Shown piece after piece: positions 9,400-18,934 of a stretch of DNA of 64,000 nt. The stretch lies in the NCBI GenBank assembly GCA_035638775.1, contig DASQZJ010000020.1, positions 75,907-139,906 of the forward strand, written 5' to 3'. The notes beneath the pieces are model-generated. The model made no database searches and was not told the origin of the DNA. It was given only the letters and a program-made list of their open reading frames with translations. Within the stretch, counting starts at the first letter, position 1. Each line of letters starts with the position of its first letter. The DNA is from DASQZJ01 sp035638775. Its GTDB lineage: Bacteria; Pseudomonadota; Gammaproteobacteria; UBA5335; SLRW01. A program made the position numbers and the translations under genes.

Positions 9400-9684
9400 G
9401 ACAGGTCCGTCGCGTGCGGGATGGGGCGATGATACACTCTCCGGGCCACGTCCGGGGGGAGCGGCTCCGGACCGCGCCCGCGGGGCGGGCGCACCCAGAA
9501 TAAACGACCTGTTCCCGCCATCAGAGGCGGCTCGTCACCGGGGACAATGGCGAGCCGATCGCCGGACCAGCGCGACAGCGCGGGGCCGCGCGGCTCAGCC
9601 GTGCGCGTGCACGCGGCCGCGCCCCCGCCGGGCGTTGCCGGAGTGGCGGGGATGCGCGTCGGGGCACGCAGGGGAAGGAGCGCA

Positions 9685-11469
9685 ATGCGCACCGCAAGCG
9701 ACGAGGACGCAGGGCTCCGGCTGGCCCTGCTGGCCGTCTTGGTCGGGATCATCGCCGGTGGCGGTGCGGTGATTTTCCGATCCATGATCGGGCTGTTCCA
9801 CAACCTCTTTCTCACCGGCACCCTCTCCTGGCACTACGACGCCAACGTGCACACCCCGGCCGGTCCGCTGGGTCCCTGGATCATTCTCGTGCCCGTCGGC
9901 GCGGCGCTCGTGGTCGCCTTCCTGGTGAAGAATTTCGCGCCCGAAGCGAAAGGCCACGGCGTCCCCGAGGTGATGGACGCGATCTATTACAACCGCGGGG
10001 TAATCCGCCCCATCGTGGCGCTGATCAAGTCCCTCGCCTCCGCCATCTCCATCGGCAGCGGCGGCTCGGTCGGACGCGAGGGGCCGATGATCCAGATCGG
10101 CTCCTCGTTCGGCTCCACCGTCGGGCAGTGGATCCGGATGCCCGACTGGCAGCGCATCACGCTGGTGGGCTGCGGCGCCGCCGGCGGGCTCTCGGCAACC
10201 TTCAACACGCCGCTCGCGGGGCTGCTGTTCGCGATCGAGCTGATCGTGCCCGAGACCAGCGCGCGTACCCTGATACCGATCGCGATCGCCACCGGCTCCG
10301 CCACCTTCATCAGCCGCCTGGCCTTCGGCAACAACCCCTCGTTTCACGTGCCGCAGCTGGTGGTGCCGCCGGAGGAGGTGTTCTCGCCCGGGCTGCTGCT
10401 GGTGTACCTGTTCTTCGGCCTGGCGCTGGGGCTGGTGGCCTGGCTCTACATCCGGGCGATCTACTGGTGCGAGGACCTGTTCGACGGCATGCCCGGAAAC
10501 TACTACACGCGGCACGCGCTGGGCATGCTGCTGGTCGGCGTGATGATGTACCTGTTCATGCGCCACTTCGGCCACTACTACGTCGAGGGCGTGGGCTACG
10601 CCACGGTGCAGCAGGCGCTGGAAGGCGTGCTCACCGATCCCTACCTGCTGGTGCTGATCTTCCTGGGCAAGCTGGCGGCCACCTCCCTGACGCTCGGCTC
10701 CGGGGCCTCGGGCGGCATCTTCTCGCCCTCGCTGTACCTGGGCGCGGCCCTCGGGAGCCTGTACAGCCTGGCGGTCAACGCCGTGGCCCCGGGCCTGCAC
10801 ATCGCCACCGTGAACCTGGCCATCGTGGGCATGGCGGGTGTCGTCGGCGGGGCCACCGGCGCGGTGCTGACCGCAATCGTCATGACCTTCGAGATGACGC
10901 GTGACTACCACGTGATCATCCCGCTGATCCTGACGGTGTCCATGGCCTACGGCATCCGCCGGATGCTCCTGCGCGACAGCATCTACACGTTCAAGCTCAC
11001 CCGGCGCCGGCACTACATCCCCGACTCGCTGCACACCAACCTGTACATGATGCGGCGCACCCTGGACGTGCTCGACACCCCGGTGCACCAGATCGAGGCG
11101 GACCAGCCGCTGTCCAGCCTGCGCACCGCCATGCGCTCCCGCCGGCGCATCCCGCACCTGATCGTGACCCGCGAGGGGACGTTGCGCGGGATCCTCAGCG
11201 CCGAGCGCCACGCCGCCCTGCTGGTCAACCCCGGCGGCGACACGGAACGGGCGGTGGAATCCTTCGCCGCACGCGAGTACACCGTGGTGCGGCAGAACGA
11301 TCTGATCTTCGACGTGGTGGCCAAGCTGCGCGCGGCCGGCAACGACATCGCGGTGGTCACCGCCGACGGCACGCTGGATCGGCCGGAGGACGTGCTCGGC
11401 ATCATCACCCTGGGAGACATCGCCCGCAACAGTAATTTCCTGCGCCAGATGCAGCGGCAGCGGTCCTGA
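9685..11469 (+). CDS. CLC-family chloride channel/transporter with CBS domains
   Basis: Inner-membrane CLC protein of 594 residues. Selectivity-filter segments include AKGHGVPEVM (equivalent of the G-S-G-I-P region but with His for Ser), GSVGREGP with the gating glutamate, and GSGASGGIFSPSL (GxFxP). After the membrane core, about 150 residues form a pair of CBS-like repeats (QPLSSLRTAM and VVRQNDLIFDVVAKL), absent from E. coli ClcA (473 residues). The gating glutamate favours H+/Cl- exchange over a pure channel, as known for the family. The start at 9685 is preferred because GGGGAAGGAG precedes it; an in-frame ATG at 9547 would add 46 low-complexity residues. Its stop is one base away from that of the convergent flippase-like gene. 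Confidence 0.9.
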   Translation: MRTASDEDAGLRLALLAVLVGIIAGGGAVIFRSMIGLFHNLFLTGTLSWHYDANVHTPAGPLGPWIILVPVGAALVVAFLVKNFAPEAKGHGVPEVMDAIYYNRGVIRPIVALIKSLASAISIGSGGSVGREGPMIQIGSSFGSTVGQWIRMPDWQRITLVGCGAAGGLSATFNTPLAGLLFAIELIVPETSARTLIPIAIATGSATFISRLAFGNNPSFHVPQLVVPPEEVFSPGLLLVYLFFGLALGLVAWLYIRAIYWCEDLFDGMPGNYYTRHALGMLLVGVMMYLFMRHFGHYYVEGVGYATVQQALEGVLTDPYLLVLIFLGKLAATSLTLGSGASGGIFSPSLYLGAALGSLYSLAVNAVAPGLHIATVNLAIVGMAGVVGGATGAVLTAIVMTFEMTRDYHVIIPLILTVSMAYGIRRMLLRDSIYTFKLTRRRHYIPDSLHTNLYMMRRTLDVLDTPVHQIEADQPLSSLRTAMRSRRRIPHLIVTREGTLRGILSAERHAALLVNPGGDTERAVESFAAREYTVVRQNDLIFDVVAKLRAAGNDIAVVTADGTLDRPEDVLGIITLGDIARNSNFLRQMQRQRS

Positions 11470-11470
11470 T

Positions 11471-12496
11471 TCACCGATCCGGTCCGTCTTCCCCCGGCTC
11501 CGTCCCGGACCGGCTCATCAGCCGGCGGGCGTGCGCCCCGGTGGCGGTCGCGAATACCGGCGCACCCACGATCAGGTACCAGTAGAATGTCACGAAGCGC
11601 CAGGCCAGCATCGCGGTCGCGGTCGTGCGCGGATCGAGGTACGGGTGCAGGAGCGCGCTAAGGCCGGCCTCGACGCCGCCGCCGCCCCCGGGGATGAAGG
11701 TCATCAGCCCGCCGAACAGCACCAGTCCCTGGCCGACGAACAGGTATGCCCAGGGCACCGGATGTCCCATGAAGTAGAGCAGAACCGGCAGGATGCTGTA
11801 GCGCACGGTCCAGTGGCAGAAGCACAGCGCGTACAGCAGCAACAGCCTGCCGCGCCCCATCCGGAACAACAGCCGCACGCTCGCCCGGAAGTTCACCAGC
11901 GAACGTGCCAGGCGGAACCGGAAACGCCGCAGCCGGTGATGGTGGCCGAGCAGCCGCCCCGCCCGGATCGCCAGCGGCCGGTAGTAGCGGGTCAGGGCCA
12001 CGAGCGCCACCACCCCCCCGCCCAGTGCGACCGCGACCAGGATCACCAGGCGCCCGGCATCGGCACCGTTCTCGCCGAACGCGTACAGCGCCAGGGCCCC
12101 CGGCAGGGCCGTGAGAAAGAACACGACATCCATCACGAAGTCCACGGCCAGCACCCCCGCGGCGGGACCGAGCGGGAAGCCGTGGCGGGAGAGCAGGAAC
12201 AGGAACGTCGGCGCGGCGCCGCTGGCCGCGGGGGTGGCCAGCCCGGCGAACTCGGTCGAAACCACCGTGGTCATCGCGCCGCGTCCCGCGAACGGGATCT
12301 CCAGCGCCCGGCCGAGCACCATCAGCCGTGCCGCGTTGAACAGCCAGCCGACCAGCACCATGCCCAGCAGCAGCAGCATCACCCAGGGAGAGAGACGGCC
12401 GAGCCGGTAGACGCTTTGCAGGCCGCCGTAGAGCAGCGGCACGCTCAGACTCAGGGTGAGGCTGAGCAGGATCAGGATCAGCCAGTGCCGGCGCAA
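11471..12496 (-). CDS. Flippase-like membrane protein (LPG_synthase_TM/UPF0104)
   Basis: A roughly 341-residue polytopic membrane protein of the lysylphosphatidylglycerol-synthase transmembrane family, the same fold as the MprF flippase domain. Hydrophobic segments run throughout. The motif TEFAGLATPAASGAAP and the glycine run FIPGGGGGVEAGLSALL match the family. No ATG fits; the best start is a TTG at 12496 overlapping the deacetylase stop by 19 bases, implying translational coupling. Family members move or protect lipids and glycolipids. With an upstream glycosyltransferase and deacetylase, it may translocate a glycolipid, which is inference. Confidence 0.8.
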   Translation of the reverse strand: MRRHWLILILLSLTLSLSVPLLYGGLQSVYRLGRLSPWVMLLLLGMVLVGWLFNAARLMVLGRALEIPFAGRGAMTTVVSTEFAGLATPAASGAAPTFLFLLSRHGFPLGPAAGVLAVDFVMDVVFFLTALPGALALYAFGENGADAGRLVILVAVALGGGVVALVALTRYYRPLAIRAGRLLGHHHRLRRFRFRLARSLVNFRASVRLLFRMGRGRLLLLYALCFCHWTVRYSILPVLLYFMGHPVPWAYLFVGQGLVLFGGLMTFIPGGGGGVEAGLSALLHPYLDPRTTATAMLAWRFVTFYWYLIVGAPVFATATGAHARRLMSRSGTEPGEDGPDR

Positions 12497-13251
12497 GCCA
12501 CCGCCTCGGTCCAGTGCTGCTTGGTGAAGGGCCGGCGTCCGTCGCCCAGGGCGCGCACGACCAGGTCGTGCCAGTGCGACACGACCGCCTCGTGCCGGGC
12601 ATCCACCGGGTGCAGGGACATCCGGAGCAGGCCCGCCCGCCGCTGGCGCCGGAACAGCGACTCGTTCCAGCGCCGCGACGCGTCGCGGCGCCAGGCGCTG
12701 CGGGCACTGTAGACCAGGCTGCGGGCAGGCGTCTCCCGCCAGCCCGGCAGGCAGAAGTGACTGCGCATGGTGGTCGTGTACCGGAACGGCAGCGAGGCGA
12801 CCTCCCCGCGCGCCGCGCGTCCCAGGAGCCAGGCGGGCGCCACGAAGCCGCTCACCGGCCAGCCGAGACCGTGCATCAGCGCCAGCCCCCGCTCCATGCG
12901 CTGGCGCGCGGCCCCGGCGGACAGGGCGTCGAATTCGCCTTCGCTCGCAGTGTACACGCGCCGCCGGAACCATCCGAGCGGGCCCAGGGGCCGGGCGGCA
13001 TCGTCCAGATGATAATAGCCGTGCAGCGCGACCTCGTCGCCGCGCGCCAGGCGCGCATCGATCGCCCGGAGGAAGGCGGGGTCCCGGTCGATGCGGCCGC
13101 GCCCGTGGTAATCCGGGACCACCAGCAGAGTGACGCGGACCCCGCCGATGGCGTCGAGCATCCGCAGCAGGCTGGCGCATTCGGGCCAGGTCGCCGGCGC
13201 GACGTCGTGTACCGACACGCATAGCGCGCGGGCGTGCTCAGCCGGCCGCAT
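12478..13251 (-). CDS. DUF2334-type polysaccharide deacetylase
   Basis: A 257-residue protein with the NodB-like deacetylase fold seen in DUF2334 proteins. The N-terminal LCVSVHDVAP carries the catalytic/metal aspartate, and ALHGYYHLDD the metal-binding histidines. SGFVAPAWLLG corresponds to motif 3 (arginine-equivalent region). No signal peptide is visible, so it is probably cytoplasmic. The ATG at 13251 overlaps the glycosyltransferase stop by 14 bases, and its own stop overlaps the next gene. The tight coupling suggests that a sugar added by the glycosyltransferase is deacetylated, as in glucosaminyl-lipid pathways. The substrate is unknown. Confidence 0.85.
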   Translation of the reverse strand: MRPAEHARALCVSVHDVAPATWPECASLLRMLDAIGGVRVTLLVVPDYHGRGRIDRDPAFLRAIDARLARGDEVALHGYYHLDDAARPLGPLGWFRRRVYTASEGEFDALSAGAARQRMERGLALMHGLGWPVSGFVAPAWLLGRAARGEVASLPFRYTTTMRSHFCLPGWRETPARSLVYSARSAWRRDASRRWNESLFRRQRRAGLLRMSLHPVDARHEAVVSHWHDLVVRALGDGRRPFTKQHWTEAVACAGTG

Positions 13252-14380
13252 GGGCCTCCAGCTCCGGCTCCTCCTCGAGCGGAGAGCGCACGCCCGCCAG
13301 CTCGGCATAGGCGGCGATCTGCCGACGCAGGACCTGGCCCCAGGTGTAGCGCCGGCGGACCCGCTCCAGGGCCGCGCGGCCGAGCATGTCCGCACCCCGC
13401 TCGAAGACCGCGCCGATCGCTTCGACCAGTGAGTCCAGGTCGCCGCTGCGGGCGATCTGCCCGACGTCCTCGTCCACCAGCTCGGCCACGGCGCCGGAAT
13501 CCACACCCACCACCGGCAGCCCGCAGGCCATCGCCTCCAGCACCACCAGCCCGAAGGTCTCCCGGCCGCCGGCGTGCACCAGCAGGTCGCAGCTCGCAAC
13601 CAGCCTTGCGACGTCCCTGCCGGCCGCCTGGTAGGGAAGCACCGAAACGTTCGGGGGCAAGGGCGGCAACGGCCCGCCGCCGCCCACGAGCAGCAGTTGG
13701 TAGCGCGGGCCCAGGCGCCGCACCGCCGCCGCCAGCAACGGGATGTTCTTCTCGCGCGCGAAACGGCCGGCGAACACCAGCAGCCGCGTGTCCGGATGCA
13801 GGCCCAGCTCCCGCCGCAACCCCGGATCGCGCCGGCGGGGGTTGAACAGCTCCGTGTCGACGCCCAGCGGCTGATGCCGCACGTGATGCAGCCCCAGCGA
13901 CTCGAGCTTGTCGGCGATCATGCGGCTGGGTGCCAGCACCAGGTCGAAGCGCTCGTACAGCCGCCGCACGTACTCGCCGACAGCCGGCTCGACCCAGTTG
14001 CCAAGGCGCACCCCGAGCAGCCGCACCAGGTCCGAGTGATAGAACCCCACCACCGGGACGCCGCGGTTCCGTCCTGCGCGCAACGCCACCCATGCCAGCT
14101 GGTATGGATCACCGGCCTCGATCAGGTCGGGCGCGAGCGCCTCGAGGTGAGCGCGCCAGCGGGGCAGGTTGAGCGGCAGCCGGTAGCCGTGCCCGAACGG
14201 CAGCGGAGCGCTGGCCAGGCATTCCAGCCCCGCGCCATCATGCCGGTCGGTACGACCGGGCACGAGCAGCGTATGGCGCAAGGCACGGCATGGTTCCAGC
14301 CACTGGTGCTTGGCGAGAAGGTAACGCTTTACGCCGCCGCTTACCGGCGCATAGAACATCGTGGTGTCGACGATATGCAT
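13238..14380 (-). CDS. GT4-family glycosyltransferase
   Basis: A 380-residue GT-B retaining glycosyltransferase. The N-terminal SGGVKRYLL is the glycine-rich loop typical of GT4 enzymes. The C-terminal half begins with VFAGRFAREKNIPLL, and the E-x7-E motif is in GGRETFGLVVLEAMACGLPVVG. The family uses NDP-sugars, often with lipid acceptors. It is the first gene of a three-gene overlapping operon with a deacetylase and a flippase-like protein. The ATG at 14380 is preceded by GCAGGAG about 11 bases upstream, and it aligns with the usual family N-terminus. Confidence 0.9.
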   Translation of the reverse strand: MHIVDTTMFYAPVSGGVKRYLLAKHQWLEPCRALRHTLLVPGRTDRHDGAGLECLASAPLPFGHGYRLPLNLPRWRAHLEALAPDLIEAGDPYQLAWVALRAGRNRGVPVVGFYHSDLVRLLGVRLGNWVEPAVGEYVRRLYERFDLVLAPSRMIADKLESLGLHHVRHQPLGVDTELFNPRRRDPGLRRELGLHPDTRLLVFAGRFAREKNIPLLAAAVRRLGPRYQLLLVGGGGPLPPLPPNVSVLPYQAAGRDVARLVASCDLLVHAGGRETFGLVVLEAMACGLPVVGVDSGAVAELVDEDVGQIARSGDLDSLVEAIGAVFERGADMLGRAALERVRRRYTWGQVLRRQIAAYAELAGVRSPLEEEPELEAHAAG

Positions 14381-14839
14381 GTTCCCGAGGATCCGCTCCT
14401 GCGCTTCGCGTGCGGGACTCGCGGCCGTTCCGTTCCTGTTCGGCGATGTCCGGGATGCCGCGGCCCGGCCGACGCCCGCGCGCGGACCTCCGGCAGCCGG
14501 TCCCGGACGACGCGCTTGCTCCCGAATTTTACACGTCCCGGCGTGAATGAAAATTGAACGAGCGGTGCCGGCCGGCGGCCGCACGCAGATTCGATCGCCG
14601 GCAGCACCACGGGTTCCCGCAACCGGGGCCCGATGCCGCTCCGGGGTGAGGCATCGCCCCGACCGGGTTAGTATGATGTTCTGACAACTTCCGCAACCGG
14701 CGCGCATGCTACCGGAAGGTGGCGCCGGGCGACACCGCCGGGCCCGCCGGCGAAGAACGGAACGCCGCCGGGAGGCCGCCGCTATCATCGGGTACCGCCC
14801 GCGGGCCGCGCCGGCGCGGCCCGAAGCAAGGAGCCAAAG
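14381..14839. other. Intergenic region between the divergent GT4 operon and esterase gene
   Basis: About 460 bases with no supported gene. It should hold the promoters of both divergent units. A TAAAAT hexamer with TTTTCA 16 bases further upstream is a candidate for the minus-strand operon. TATGAT at 14672-14677 could be a plus-strand -10, but no fitting -35 is visible. No repeat, hairpin or RNA motif was recognised. Confidence 0.5.
14526..14553 (-). promoter_or_regulatory. Candidate promoter of the GT4-deacetylase-flippase operon
   Basis: On the minus strand, TTTTCA at 14553-14548 is followed after 16 bases by TAAAAT at 14531-14526. It stands out as an AT-rich patch in GC-rich sequence and would give a leader of about 140 bases before the start at 14380. 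The -35 is only a four-of-six match. Confidence 0.33.
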
Positions 14840-15727
14840 ATGTCCAATGCCGAAATCGACGCCGTTCGAGAGCTGCTGGCGGCGCGTGCCGAGTCCCGTG
14901 GCGAGTCGCTGGAGGAGATGCGCTCGGGAATCGACGCCCTCGCCGAGGTATTCCCCACGCCGAAGGACGTGAGCCTGGAGCCGGTCCACGCGGGCGGCGT
15001 GCCCGGCGAATGGATCCGTGCGCCGGGAGCCGCGCCGGAACGCGCCCTGCTCTACCTGCACGGCGGCGGCTACGTCATCGGCTCGGTGACCTCCCACCGA
15101 AATCTCATGGCCGACCTCTCGCGTGCTTCCGGCCGGAGCGCCCTGGGAATCGACTATCGCCTGGCGCCCGAGCACCCTTTCCCCGCGGCGGTGGAGGATG
15201 CGGTCGCAGCCTACCGCTGGCTGCTGGAGCAGGGGTTCCAGCCGACCGACATCGCGGTCGCGGGGGACTCGGCCGGCGGCGGCCTCGCCCTCGCGACCCT
15301 GGTGGCCCTGCGCGACGAGGGCATCAGCCTGCCGGGCGGGGCGGCGTGCATCTCGCCCTGGGTCGACCTCGAAGGCATCGGTGACAGCATGCAGGCCAAC
15401 GCGGCGATCGACCCCATGGTAAACCGCGAAGGTCTGCTGATGATGGCCGACCACTATCTCGCCGGCAGCGATCCCCACAATCCCCTGGCGGCGCCGCTTC
15501 ATGCCGACCTTCAGGGCTTGCCGCCGCTGCTGATCCAGGTCGGGACCGCGGAAACCCTGCTGGACGACGCACGGCGCGTGGCCGAACGCGCACGGCGGGA
15601 CGGCGTATCCGTGATGCTGGAGGAATGGCCGGACATGATCCATGTCTGGCATATCTTCGCGCCCATCCTCACGGACGGCCGGCGCGCGATCGAGCGCATC
15701 GGGGCGTTCCTGCGCGACGGGCGCTGA
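14840..15727 (+). CDS. Alpha/beta hydrolase fold-3 esterase (HSL family)
   Basis: A 295-residue carboxylesterase of the hormone-sensitive-lipase group. The oxyanion-hole motif LYLHGGGYVIGS is at about 72-83. The nucleophile elbow GDSAGGG is at about 143-149. The later acid and base appear to lie in GTAETLLDD and MIHVWHIF. The length is usual for bacterial family IV esterases, which hydrolyse short-chain esters. An AAGGAG site lies upstream of the ATG. An SDR gene follows after 22 bases in the same direction, so the pair is likely cotranscribed. No signal peptide is seen, so it should be cytoplasmic. Confidence 0.92.
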   Translation: MSNAEIDAVRELLAARAESRGESLEEMRSGIDALAEVFPTPKDVSLEPVHAGGVPGEWIRAPGAAPERALLYLHGGGYVIGSVTSHRNLMADLSRASGRSALGIDYRLAPEHPFPAAVEDAVAAYRWLLEQGFQPTDIAVAGDSAGGGLALATLVALRDEGISLPGGAACISPWVDLEGIGDSMQANAAIDPMVNREGLLMMADHYLAGSDPHNPLAAPLHADLQGLPPLLIQVGTAETLLDDARRVAERARRDGVSVMLEEWPDMIHVWHIFAPILTDGRRAIERIGAFLRDGR

Positions 15728-15749
15728 GCGGAGACCGGGAGCCGACGCG

Positions 15750-16496
15750 ATGCCGAAGTCGATCATGATCACCGGGGCGTCCTCGGGCATCGGCCGGGCG
15801 CTGGCGCTGGAGCTGGCCCGCCGGGGGTACGCCCTGGGCCTGGCGGCCCGCCGCGCCGAAGCCCTCGACGCGCTCGCAGGCGAGATCCGGCAGAAGCACG
15901 GCGAGCGCTGCACCGTGGAGACGCGCCCGCTCGACGTCACCGACTACGACGCGGTGCCGCGGGTGCTGGGGGAGCTCGCCGACTCGCTGGGCGGCCTCGA
16001 CATCGTGTTCGCCAACGCCGGCATCGGCAGCGAGGGGCGTATCGGCAGCGGCCGCTTCGAGGAAGCGCGCCGCACGATCGAGACCAACGTGATCGGAGCC
16101 ATGGCAACCGTGGACGCGGCCACCGCGTATTTCCTCGAGCGCGGTCACGGCCACGTCGTGGCGACCTCCTCGGTCGCGGCCTTTCGCGGACTGCCCGGCA
16201 GCGCCGCCTACAGCGCGTCCAAGGCGGCCCTGACCACCTACATGGAAGCCCTGCGGGCCGAAACCTGGAAGCGCGGCATCGCGGTGACCGTGCTGCACCC
16301 GGGCTACATCGACACCCCGATCAACGACATGATGGCCAGCCGCCCCTTCCTGATCACCGCGGACAAGGGCGCGCGCCTGATCGCGGACATGATCGAGCGA
16401 CGCGTACCGTCGGCGACGGTGCCGGTCTGGCCCTGGAACGTGATCGGGCGCGTGCTGCGCTGGCTTCCCACCGGCCTGATCGCCCGGATGGGCTGA
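15750..16496 (+). CDS. Short-chain dehydrogenase/reductase
   Basis: A 248-residue classical SDR. The Rossmann motif TGASSGIG is at about 8-15, the NAG motif in FANAGIGSEG, the catalytic serine in VATSSVAAF, and the YxxxK motif in SAAYSASKAAL. The C-terminal part has a hydrophobic stretch, PVWPWNVIGRVLRWLPTGLIARM, like membrane-associated SDRs. The start at 15750 places the nucleotide-binding motif at its usual distance from the N-terminus. It lies just downstream of the esterase. The substrate is unknown. Its stop is 5 bases from that of the convergent DUF4156 gene. Confidence 0.9.
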   Translation: MPKSIMITGASSGIGRALALELARRGYALGLAARRAEALDALAGEIRQKHGERCTVETRPLDVTDYDAVPRVLGELADSLGGLDIVFANAGIGSEGRIGSGRFEEARRTIETNVIGAMATVDAATAYFLERGHGHVVATSSVAAFRGLPGSAAYSASKAALTTYMEALRAETWKRGIAVTVLHPGYIDTPINDMMASRPFLITADKGARLIADMIERRVPSATVPVWPWNVIGRVLRWLPTGLIARMG

Positions 16497-16501
16497 CCGC
16501 G

Positions 16502-16900
16502 TCAGTTGCCGATGGGCTGCGTCTGGCCGGCGCCCTGGTCGCCGCCCTTGCCGGCGCCGGCTCCGTTACCCGTCTGCCCGCTCCCCAGGCACCGGTAGAT
16601 GCCGAAGGTCTGGCTCCCGTTCTTGACCGGGCCCAACGGCGAGACGGTGTCGCCTCCCTGGTTCGCCGCCGTGTTGCGCGCAAGGGTCTTGAGATCCTGC
16701 TCGACGTCCGAGGGATAGCGGCTGACGAAGCCGATCTTGCTGTCGACCGACACGTCGGTCTTGCCGAGCTTCTTGCAGTGCGCCACGCGGTCCTGCGGCA
16801 GGACCATCACGTTCTGCGCGTCCGACTTCAGGCTCACCCAGGTGCAGGCGGTGAGGCTGGTCGTCAGCAGCGCCACGATTGCCACGCTGCGGTACTTCAT
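16502..16900 (-). CDS. DUF4156-type lipoprotein
   Basis: A 132-residue predicted outer-membrane or periplasmic lipoprotein. The N-terminus MKYRSVAIVALLTTSLTAC ends in a lipobox, with the lipidated Cys at 19. The body VMVLPQDRVAHCKKLGKTDVS, with its paired-cysteine pattern, and the NTAANQGGDTVSP segment resemble DUF4156 proteins. The C-terminus is Gly/Gln-rich (GAGAGKGGDQGAGQTQ). AAAGGACGG precedes the ATG at 16900. Function is unknown; the family is found in envelopes of proteobacteria. A DUF4389 membrane protein gene lies directly upstream on the same strand. Confidence 0.8.
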   Translation of the reverse strand: MKYRSVAIVALLTTSLTACTWVSLKSDAQNVMVLPQDRVAHCKKLGKTDVSVDSKIGFVSRYPSDVEQDLKTLARNTAANQGGDTVSPLGPVKNGSQTFGIYRCLGSGQTGNGAGAGKGGDQGAGQTQPIGN

Positions 16901-17012
16901 GGCCGTCCTTTCGCCGTCGTTGCGGCTGTGTCTTTGCCGTCCCGGGACATTCGCCCGGCCGGCGTGCCCGGCGGGATTCCCTGGATGGGAGACAGGGCCG
17001 GAGGCCGGTGGT

Positions 17013-17444
17013 TCACTGGCCGGCCTCGCCGCTGCTGTCCGCACCGCCCGTGGCGGACTTTCCGGTGCGCGCACGACTGCCGCCGGAGCGGCCGGCCCGC
17101 GCCCGCGAACGGGTCCCGCCGCTGCGGGATCCGCTGCTGCGGCGCCGCGTGCCCCGCGTGGCGGGCACCTCGCCGCCGGGCCACTCGGAGAACGGAAAGG
17201 GCCGATCGTCGGTGTTGAAGGTCATGTACAGCACGACGTCTGCGACAAAGCGCGCCAGCGTCCGGCCCAGGTGGGCCAGGTTTCCGTTCGGCTGCCCCGT
17301 CAGCAGGACGAACCCGAACTGTATGATCACGGCGGCCGCCAGCACCGCTGACGCGATGTTCAGGATTACCGCGAACAGAACGATGTAGAACAGCCGCAGC
17401 CAGGTGCCGCGGTCCCGGACATGCTCCCTGATCTCCTCAGCCAT
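17013..17444 (-). CDS. DUF4389 membrane protein with basic low-complexity tail
   Basis: A 143-residue protein. Residues of about 14-50 hold two predicted membrane helices (LRLFYIVLFAVILNIASAVLAAAVI and following). A conserved-looking stretch, VADVVLYMTFNTDDRPFPFSEWP, matches DUF4389. Residues from about 96 onward form an Arg/Ser/Gly-rich tail ending in an acidic GADSSGEAGQ. The start is decided by the ribosome site: GGGGGAGG abuts an ATG at 17450 but lies six bases from the ATG at 17444, so the second is preferred. The basic tail could bind nucleic acid or acidic lipid; that is speculation. Confidence 0.78.
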   Translation of the reverse strand: MAEEIREHVRDRGTWLRLFYIVLFAVILNIASAVLAAAVIIQFGFVLLTGQPNGNLAHLGRTLARFVADVVLYMTFNTDDRPFPFSEWPGGEVPATRGTRRRSSGSRSGGTRSRARAGRSGGSRARTGKSATGGADSSGEAGQ

Positions 17445-17594
17445 GGGCATCCTCCCCCGATCCGGGCCACCGCGAACGCGGCGGCCTCTTCCGGTCCCGG
17501 TACTCGGGTCCCACCGGGACAGTAGGTCCGGTCCTTTCCGGCTCGTCAAGTCCCCCGCATCACCGGGCCCGCCCATGCCGCAGGCCGGGCGCCC

Positions 17595-18425
<831 letters not shown>

Positions 18426-18487
18426 GGTCATCTCCCCATACTGAATCTGGTGCCACGACAGTCGGCCGGTCCGGGAGAGCCGGCCGC

Positions 18488-18922
18488 TCACCCCTCTTCG
18501 GCCAGCGGCCGCACGGCTGTCGTCATGCGGCTGATGCACACCATGCGGTCGCGATCGTCCCGGATCTCGATGGACCAGACGTGGCTGCTGCGGCCCAGGC
18601 GCATCGGGCGGCACACGCCGGTCACCATGCCCCCGGGCACGCCCCGCAGGTGGCTCGCATTGATTTCGAGTCCCACCACACCATAGCGCGCCGGATCGAT
18701 GCACAGATAGGAAGCGTAGCTGGCCAGGCTCTCGGCCAGCACGCAGGACGCGCCGCCGTGCAGCAGCCCCAGCGGCATCCGGGTGCGGTCGTCCACGGGC
18801 ATGGTGCCCTCCAGATAATCTTCACCCATGCCGGTGACCCGGATGCCCAGGTGCGCTGCCAGGTAACGGTCGACCGCGTCGGCAACCTGCCCGAGCCCGA
18901 GTTGCTGAAACCAGATGCTCAT
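18488..18922 (-). CDS. Hotdog-fold acyl-CoA thioesterase (PaaI/EntH type)
   Basis: A 144-residue hotdog thioesterase. The segment PLGLLHGGASCVLAESLASYA carries the HGG and acid residue typical of the 4HBT/PaaI group, followed by GLEINASHLRGVPGG. Relatives hydrolyse acyl- or aryl-CoA, including DHNA-CoA (MenI) and misacylated carrier proteins (EntH). The substrate cannot be inferred. It lies 12 bases downstream of the enoyl-CoA hydratase gene and 62 bases upstream of the SDR gene, all in one direction. Confidence 0.88.
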   Translation of the reverse strand: MSIWFQQLGLGQVADAVDRYLAAHLGIRVTGMGEDYLEGTMPVDDRTRMPLGLLHGGASCVLAESLASYASYLCIDPARYGVVGLEINASHLRGVPGGMVTGVCRPMRLGRSSHVWSIEIRDDRDRMVCISRMTTAVRPLAEEG

Positions 18923-18934
18923 GTTCCCGGTCCC

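Noticed and set aside
11471..13222. One 583-codon minus-strand protein fusing deacetylase-region sequence to the flippase-like protein
   Set aside because: The first ~240 codons read the deacetylase gene in the wrong frame. The flippase-like part starts at the TTG at 12496.
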